Source: an uncultured Bacillota bacterium (GTDB lineage: Bacteria; Bacillota_I; Bacilli_A; RF39; UBA660). From it: a stretch of 19,117 nt of DNA. The DNA lies in assembly GCA_948466105.1 (NCBI GenBank), contig CAOJZR010000001.1, positions 1 to 19,117 of the forward strand, given 5' to 3'. Below the pieces are notes generated by a model, which saw only the letters and a program-made list of their open reading frames with translations, was not told the DNA's origin and made no database searches. This document shows positions 14,567-19,117 of the stretch, piece after piece (within the stretch, counting starts at the first letter, position 1; each line of letters starts with the position of its first letter). The position numbers and the translations under genes were made by a program.

Positions 14567-14593
14567 GTAAAAAAAAAGCAAATTTAATTGCTT
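14567..14593 (-). terminator. Intrinsic terminator of the pseudopilin gene
   Basis: Minus strand: AAGCAA (14593-14588), 6-nt loop, TTGCTT (14581-14576), then a run of T. The stem shares two bases with the TAA stop (14594-14592). Confidence 0.75.
14571..14593 (+). repeat. Copy 2 of the terminator-hairpin direct repeat flanking yfhO
   Basis: A 23-bp sequence matching 12003-12024 apart from one extra T in the centre. It forms the pseudopilin terminator on the minus strand. Confidence 0.6.
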
Positions 14594-14960
14594 AGTTTTT
14601 TGTACATGTCATATCAGTAAGTTTTCCTTCTTTAACATTGGTACATGTATATCCATCAAATACTACACCAGTGATAAGGATCTCACCTTCACTATATGAC
14701 CAAGTTCCTGCTGTTGGTTTGTTTCCTGATAAACTAATATCAGCAGCATTTCCACTAGTAGAAAGATTACCATCTAATAATGATTCAGCATAAACAACTC
14801 TAATACCATCAATTAAACCATATGCACTTGCTTTAGCAGCTCCTGCTCTAGCTTTTTCAATGATATTTAAGACAATTGGTGTTGCGATTAATGCGATAAT
14901 AGCTAAAATTACGATTACAGCTAATAACTCGATTAATGTGAAACCATTTTTACTTTTCAT
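14592..14960 (-). CDS. Type IV pilin-like / type II pseudopilin (ComGC-like) protein
   Basis: A 122-aa prepilin with a textbook class III signal, MKSKNG|FTLIELLAV: cleavage after Gly6 and Glu at mature position 5 (Glu11), then a hydrophobic N-terminal helix to about residue 34. The C-terminal region is Gly/Ser/Ala-rich and has Cys106 and Cys119, placed to form a D-region-like disulfide. The frame opens at 15005, but GGAGGA lies just upstream of the ATG at 14960, which also begins at the prepilin leader. No prepilin peptidase, ATPase or platform protein is within the window. It has its own promoter and terminator, so it is a monocistronic unit. It could be a major pilin or a competence-type pseudopilin; sequence alone does not decide. 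Confidence 0.92.
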   Translation of the reverse strand: MKSKNGFTLIELLAVIVILAIIALIATPIVLNIIEKARAGAAKASAYGLIDGIRVVYAESLLDGNLSTSGNAADISLSGNKPTAGTWSYSEGEILITGVVFDGYTCTNVKEGKLTDMTCTKN

Positions 14961-14990
14961 TCTATTTCCTCCTCTATTTTTCATAATACT

Positions 14991-15019
14991 AGTGTACCAT
15001 AACACTATTTTGTAGTCAA
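14991..15019 (-). promoter_or_regulatory. Pseudopilin sigma-A promoter
   Basis: Minus strand: TTGACT (15019-15014), 17-nt spacer, TACACT (14996-14991) preceded by TGG. The predicted start near 14984 gives a leader of about 24 nt with a strong GGAGGA site. Confidence 0.75.
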
Positions 15020-15086
15020 GACTTTTTTCGACAAATTAATCAGTAATGTAAACCACATATGTTTCTTTTATTTTTGTTAATAATAA

Positions 15087-15524
15087 TTAATGTAATTTAA
15101 AGCTTTTACTAATCTCTCTTTCGATGTCTCTTTTCTTTATAGCTTCCCTTTTATCAAATATTTTTTTACCTTTTGCTAGTCCTAATAATATCTTGGCTCT
15201 ATTTTGCTTAAAATATACCTTGATTGGTACTAATGCATAACCTTCTAAACTAAGCTTATTATTTATTTTTAAAATTTCTTTTTTATGTAGTAACAATTTT
15301 CTTGTTCTTGTTTCATCATGATTAAATATATTGCCTTGCTCATAATGACTAATGTGCATATTTAATAAAAAAACTTCATTTTTTTTTATAATTGCATAAC
15401 TATCTTTTAAATTAGCTTTTCCATTTCTAATTGATTTAATTTCTGTTCCTTTTAAAACAATACCTGCTTCATATGTTTCTTCTATTTCATAATCATATTT
15501 AGCTTTTCTATTTTGAATTTCCAT
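15087..15524 (-). CDS. smpB: SsrA-binding protein SmpB
   Basis: A 145-aa tmRNA partner that delivers tmRNA to stalled ribosomes for trans-translation. Diagnostic motifs: [20 protein letters not shown] (8-27), [28 protein letters not shown] and [16 protein letters not shown] (about 69-84). The basic C-terminal helix [19 protein letters not shown] follows, which enters the decoding centre in the mRNA channel. The Shine-Dalgarno site AGGTGA is ideal. It follows rnr, the common Firmicute pairing (RNase R degrades tmRNA-tagged messages), but a terminator and a good promoter separate the two. I looked for tmRNA beside it and saw none. Confidence 0.97.
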   Translation of the reverse strand: MEIQNRKAKYDYEIEETYEAGIVLKGTEIKSIRNGKANLKDSYAIIKKNEVFLLNMHISHYEQGNIFNHDETRTRKLLLHKKEILKINNKLSLEGYALVPIKVYFKQNRAKILLGLAKGKKIFDKREAIKKRDIEREISKSFKLH

Positions 15525-15550
15525 TTTATCACCTTTATTTTATATTTTAT

Positions 15551-15579
15551 ATAATATCATTTTTTATTATTACTTTCAA
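15551..15579 (-). promoter_or_regulatory. smpB sigma-A promoter
   Basis: Minus strand: TTGAAA (15579-15574), 17-nt spacer, TATTAT (15556-15551) with TGA just before it (extended -10). An AT-rich stretch of over 100 nt upstream (15580-15700) has no gene and could act as an UP element. Confidence 0.75.
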
Positions 15580-15703
15580 GAAAAAATCTATTTAATTATT
15601 TTTAATAATAAGAACTATTACTATTAACTTATGCTAAAATAGTATTTAAAAAAATATTATTTTAAATTTTTACTATAGCTATCTAATTATAATAAAATCT
15701 TAG

Positions 15704-15741
15704 AAAAAAACTTATTAATAAACAAATTATTTATTAATAAG
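15704..15741 (-). terminator. AT-only style intrinsic terminator overlapping the rnr 3' end
   Basis: Minus strand: CTTATTAATAAA (15741-15730), 7-nt loop, TTTATTAATAAG (15722-15711), then seven T. The stem is 12 bp with one G-C pair. The 5' arm encodes the last residues LINK and the loop starts with the TAA stop (15729-15727). Each arm also contains the palindrome TTATTAATAA. Confidence 0.7.
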
Positions 15742-17823
15742 CTGAAAATCAACAGTTCTAAGTTCCTTATTAGCACTTTTTACAATAACTTTTACTTCAT
15801 CACCTAAGCGATATATTTTCTTATGCCTTTTACCAATTAAGGCAAAGGCTGTTTCATCAAATTCATAATAATCATCACCAATTTCTTCGACTCTTATTAG
15901 TCCTTCAATTAAATTAGGCAATTCTACAAACATCCCAAAGCTCATTACTGAACTTACCATACCTGTAAATTCTTCACCAATATGTTTCATCATATATTCA
16001 GCTTTTTTCATATCATCAACTTCTCGCTCGCATTCAATACTTTGACGTTCTTTTAGTGAAGAATGATCTGCAATTTCAAGGAGTTTTGTATCGTAAAAAT
16101 TAATAATATCATTGTTTATTCTTTTTTCAAATAAATATGTTCGTAATAATCGATGAACAATCAAATCAGGATATCTTCTTATAGGTGAAGTAAAATGGGT
16201 ATAACATTTACTGGCAATACCAAAATGTCCTATATTAGTTTTATCATAAACAGCCTTTTGCATGCTTCTTAAAAGGAGACTAGAAAAAATTGGGAATTCT
16301 TTATATTTTTTTAGTTGCTTTAAAATATCTTGCATGACTATAGGAGTAATATTTTTAATTTTACCTTGTAAAGGATAGCCTAATAAACTAACAAAGTGCA
16401 AAAAATTTTGAATTTTTTCCTCTCTTGGTTCACCATGTACACGATAAATAAACGGTAAATCGATATAATATATATGTGTAGCAACAGTTTCATTTGCAGC
16501 AATCATAAAATCTTCAATTAGTTTTTCGCCTACGCCTCTATCTCTTAGAACAACATCAATAGCTTCTCCTTTATCATCAACTATAATTTTAGCTTCATTT
16601 AAATCAAAATCAATGCAACCTCGATTTTGTTTGTTTTTTCTAAGAATATTTGATAATTCATGCATCATATGCAATGTACTAACAAATTCTTCATACCCAT
16701 TAGGAATAATATTTTCTTCTAAAATTTTATTGACATTTTTATAAGTCATCTGTTTTTTTGATCTAATAACGCTTTCAAAAATATCATAATTTTCTATATT
16801 CCCATCTTTATCTATTTCCATAACACATGAAAAAGCAAGTCTATCAACTTCAGGATTTAAAGAGCAAATACCATTAGATAGTTTATGTGGTAACATTGGA
16901 ATTACACGATCTGCTAAATAACAACTAGTACCTCTGCTAAAAGCAGTATCATTTAATTTAGTATTAATGGTAACATAATGACTTACATCTGCAATATGAA
17001 CACCTAATTTAAAATTACCATTTTCTAACTTTTGACATGATATTGCATCATCTATATCTTTTGTATCATCTCCATCAATTGTAAAAATCATATCTTCTCT
17101 TAAGTCTTTACGATCAATCATTTCTTCTTTACTAACAAAATCAGGAATCTTGTCTAATTCATTCATAACTTCGTCACTGAATCTATCCTCAATATCATAT
17201 TTAGCTGCTATTGATAAAATATCTACTCCTGGATCGTTTTTATTACCAATGATTTTAATTATTTCACCATTGTACATATTATTTTGAATTCTTTTTGTGA
17301 TTTTAACAACCACTTTATGACCTGGCATAGCATTGTTTAAATGATTTTTATCAATGATAATATTTAACTTTACTTTTTCATCATCTAATTTAAGAAATGG
17401 CTTAGCATTTTTATAATATAACTCCCCAACTACTGTTTTAAGTTTTCTTTCAACAATTCTAAGAATTCTACCTTCTAAATCAATACCTTTTTTAGAAGTT
17501 ATTTCTACTACAACTTTATCTCCATGAATAGCTCCATTCATATTACTAGAACTAACAAAGACATCGATTTCACCAGGTATATCAACAAAACCAAAGCCTT
17601 TTTTATTAGCTAACATAACTCCTATTTGTAAATTGCTATTATTAAAAAGCATATAGTTTTCTTTCTTAGTTCGGTAAACTTTTAAGTTTTCTTCCATTGA
17701 GTTTAATGTTTTTAGCAAAGTTTTTAGTTCTTCAACACTATTTAATCCAAGTTGTGTTTCAATTTCATGAACTGACAAAGCTTTGTTACTTTCTTCTAAT
17801 ATTTTTAGTATTTTTTCTTCCAT
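15727..17823 (-). CDS. rnr: Ribonuclease R
   Basis: A 698-aa processive 3'-5' exoribonuclease that degrades structured RNA. Domain order: N-terminal winged helix (about 1-65), two cold-shock/OB domains (about 65-215), the RNB catalytic domain with FTIDGDDTKDIDDAIS (247-262) carrying the acidic residues Asp250, Asp256, Asp258 and Asp259, and a C-terminal S1 domain (about 615-695) with GMVSSVMSFGMFVELP. The basic tail found in longer RNase R proteins is absent; it ends at LINK. The frame opens 34 codons upstream at 17925 and overlaps the neighbouring stop, but that extension is unlike RNase R. AGGTGA (17828-17833) selects the ATG at 17823. secG, the usual upstream neighbour, is replaced by a surface-protein gene. 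Confidence 0.97.
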   Translation of the reverse strand: MEEKILKILEESNKALSVHEIETQLGLNSVEELKTLLKTLNSMEENLKVYRTKKENYMLFNNSNLQIGVMLANKKGFGFVDIPGEIDVFVSSSNMNGAIHGDKVVVEITSKKGIDLEGRILRIVERKLKTVVGELYYKNAKPFLKLDDEKVKLNIIIDKNHLNNAMPGHKVVVKITKRIQNNMYNGEIIKIIGNKNDPGVDILSIAAKYDIEDRFSDEVMNELDKIPDFVSKEEMIDRKDLREDMIFTIDGDDTKDIDDAISCQKLENGNFKLGVHIADVSHYVTINTKLNDTAFSRGTSCYLADRVIPMLPHKLSNGICSLNPEVDRLAFSCVMEIDKDGNIENYDIFESVIRSKKQMTYKNVNKILEENIIPNGYEEFVSTLHMMHELSNILRKNKQNRGCIDFDLNEAKIIVDDKGEAIDVVLRDRGVGEKLIEDFMIAANETVATHIYYIDLPFIYRVHGEPREEKIQNFLHFVSLLGYPLQGKIKNITPIVMQDILKQLKKYKEFPIFSSLLLRSMQKAVYDKTNIGHFGIASKCYTHFTSPIRRYPDLIVHRLLRTYLFEKRINNDIINFYDTKLLEIADHSSLKERQSIECEREVDDMKKAEYMMKHIGEEFTGMVSSVMSFGMFVELPNLIEGLIRVEEIGDDYYEFDETAFALIGKRHKKIYRLGDEVKVIVKSANKELRTVDFQLINK

Positions 17824-17842
17824 ATTATCACCTACTATTATC

Positions 17843-17848
17843 ATTATA
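17843..17848 (-). promoter_or_regulatory. Possible -10 element for rnr
   Basis: Minus-strand TATAAT at 17848-17843, about 20 nt before the rnr start codon, with a poor -35 at the expected distance. No terminator is evident between the upstream gene and rnr, so co-transcription is possible too. Confidence 0.35.
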
Positions 17849-17909
17849 AATGAAATAGCTATAAAAATACAGTTTTTTTGCTTTAATTGACAAAAAGGTC
17901 GAAATATTT

Positions 17910-19117
17910 TTATACTTCTACCCATATTTCTTCAATTAAAGCTTCCGTTAACATCCCACTACCATAAACACCAAACATGAAATAATTAAAATCATTATAA
18001 TTACTAACATTAAAATTATTAGTTATTGAAACGTTATAATTATTATTGTTAAGACTTATAAACCATTCCCCATATGCTACACAATTACTATTTCTGCTTC
18101 CTGATGGATATGAAAAAATAGAAGTATCTCCAATTGAAAGTCCTATGCCAATATTAAGATAATTTGTAATTTTCTTTACTTTCATATAAATCTTATTATA
18201 TTTAGACATATCTAATTTATTGTTTGTTCTAAATGTTATAGCATAACCGTCTGTTGATGTGTTTTTAACCCAATATCCTTCATTGGTGTTTGAATAAACA
18301 AAATCCGAACTGTTTTGATAGGATACCTTGTATTTTCCTGTAAGATGTGGAAATTCATTTCCTTCTTTATATAAATATAATTTATTAGCAATATCTAAAC
18401 CGATACTAGCACTTCCTGTAGTTGATGAACAAGTAACGGTAATTGTTTCTCCGATTCCTACTTTCTCTGGTATATCATCGGTTTTCGTAACTACTGTATC
18501 TCCTACTTTACAAACAGGTATATTATTGTCTAAATTGTCAAAGTAAGTACTAAATATATCTCGATTATTACTTCCATGTTCAACATTAACATCAACATTT
18601 TCTTTAGCAATTATAGCTGATGTCATTTTATTATTTATTGTAGAACAACTTGTTTTTCCAACTTTAGATGTGGTACATACTTTATAATAATAAGTGGTTG
18701 CGGGATTAAGATTAGTAATATGACATGTTTTATCTGTTATCTTACCTTCACTATTTAAACTATTTTCATTCTCTCCATAATAACAACTATAACTAGCAAT
18801 TCTACCTATTTCATTATTATCACTAAAGTTTACAGTTATACTATTTTTAGTTGATGTAACTGTATCTATTATTGGCGCAATTGGATTTTCATTATCTATT
18901 TTACTTACTTCAATTGTAACTATCTCACTTGTCTCTTTACCATCACTTACTTTTGAGTATACTGTTGTATTTTCCGTTAAATCTCTTGTTAATATAATCT
19001 TATCGTCTCTTTCTTCCCAAGATCCAATTGTATCATTATCTTTATTTAGGCATCCACTTTGATCATTTAAAGTACATATATTATCACCTAAACTATAGGT
19101 GTAATTTAAATCATATC
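17910..19117 (-). CDS. Large Ig/Fn3-like secreted or surface protein, C-terminal part (partial)
   Basis: The frame has no stop up to the right edge, so at least 401 residues of a longer protein are visible; the ATG at 18626 is internal. In order from the edge: an Ig-like region (1-72) with WEERDDKIILTRDLTE and VYSKVSDGKETSEIVTIEV; an Fn3-like domain (about 75-162) with NLNPATTYYYKVCT, the typical end of an Fn3 fold; a further Ig-like segment (about 165-225, IGETITVTCSS); and a C-terminal beta-rich domain (about 226-401) full of Asn, Ser, Tyr and Trp. Cysteines come in pairs (14/22, 111/131, 147/157), fitting disulfides outside the cell. No sorting signal or membrane helix closes the C-terminus, so anchoring must be N-terminal or absent. 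The family is not identified. Confidence 0.75.
   Translation of the reverse strand, partial: YDLNYTYSLGDNICTLNDQSGCLNKDNDTIGSWEERDDKIILTRDLTENTTVYSKVSDGKETSEIVTIEVSKIDNENPIAPIIDTVTSTKNSITVNFSDNNEIGRIASYSCYYGENENSLNSEGKITDKTCHITNLNPATTYYYKVCTTSKVGKTSCSTINNKMTSAIIAKENVDVNVEHGSNNRDIFSTYFDNLDNNIPVCKVGDTVVTKTDDIPEKVGIGETITVTCSSTTGSASIGLDIANKLYLYKEGNEFPHLTGKYKVSYQNSSDFVYSNTNEGYWVKNTSTDGYAITFRTNNKLDMSKYNKIYMKVKKITNYLNIGIGLSIGDTSIFSYPSGSRNSNCVAYGEWFISLNNNNYNVSITNNFNVSNYNDFNYFMFGVYGSGMLTEALIEEIWVEV

Noticed and set aside
15580..15703. AT-rich spacer between rnr terminator and smpB promoter as a possible regulatory RNA
   Set aside because: Only short, weak dyads and a TATAAT without a -35; nothing beyond base composition supports an RNA.
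15087..15726. Searched around smpB for tmRNA (ssrA)
   Set aside because: The flanks are AT-only spacer with a promoter and a terminator; no tRNA-like ends or tag frame could be seen.
17824..17925. A 34-codon N-terminal extension of rnr overlapping the stop of the upstream gene
   Set aside because: It does not resemble the start of RNase R, and the AGGTGA site fits the ATG at 17823.
1..19117. CRISPR array, insertion sequence, prophage or tRNA genes
   Set aside because: No spaced direct repeats, transposase or integrase motifs, or tRNA cloverleaf sequences were seen on either strand.

Overview
The window comes from a very AT-rich, low-GC Gram-positive bacterium. It uses the standard code: trhP2 and trmR end in TGA and Trp is read from TGG. 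Shine-Dalgarno sites are strong and Bacillus-like, and consensus sigma-A promoters with 17-nt spacers are visible. The order ireB-ruvX-yrzB-mltG-trmR-trhP1-trhP2-greA is the Bacillus subtilis yrzL-yrrK-yrzB-yrrL-yrrM-yrrN-yrrO-(udk)-greA cluster, with udk missing. A walled but streamlined Bacilli lineage, such as the uncultured gut RF39-type Bacilli, fits best. That placement is inference; no rRNA is present.

Nearly everything is on the minus strand, so transcription runs from high to low coordinates. The right edge (17910-19117) holds the C-terminal part of a large, probably secreted, cysteine-bearing Ig/Fn3-like protein that runs off the window. Next come rnr and smpB (trans-translation and mRNA decay), then a solo type IV-like pseudopilin with its own promoter and terminator, then yfhO (polytopic membrane protein of the lipoteichoic-acid glycosylation family). 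The only two plus-strand genes (11442-12018) face yfhO: a Tyr/Pro-rich small protein and an RNHCP zinc-ribbon protein. Upstream of them on the minus strand lie an M29 aminopeptidase and a deacetylase-like protein that has lost its catalytic motifs.

A 207-nt intergenic region (9191-9397) carries a promoter, predicted hairpins, an intrinsic terminator and a second promoter. It precedes a U32/DUF3656 protein (RlhA-like) that is translationally coupled to a dNTP triphosphohydrolase. A strong promoter overlapping the end of that gene drives the ireB-to-trhP2 operon. The operon combines kinase signalling (IreB), nucleic-acid maintenance (RuvX), glycan-strand release (MltG) and tRNA U34 hydroxylation and methylation (TrhP1, TrhP2, TrmR). 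An unrecognised 174-aa gene sits between trmR and trhP1. greA has its own promoter, whose -35 box overlaps the trhP2 stop codon, and its own terminator. A further minus-strand gene begins at the left edge.

The window is mostly conserved housekeeping DNA. The parts most worth a second look are the structured leader or sRNA candidate at 9205-9341, the dead deacetylase, the unknown gene in the tRNA-hydroxylation operon, a probable leaderless gene, and a repeated habit of placing stop codons inside terminator hairpins.
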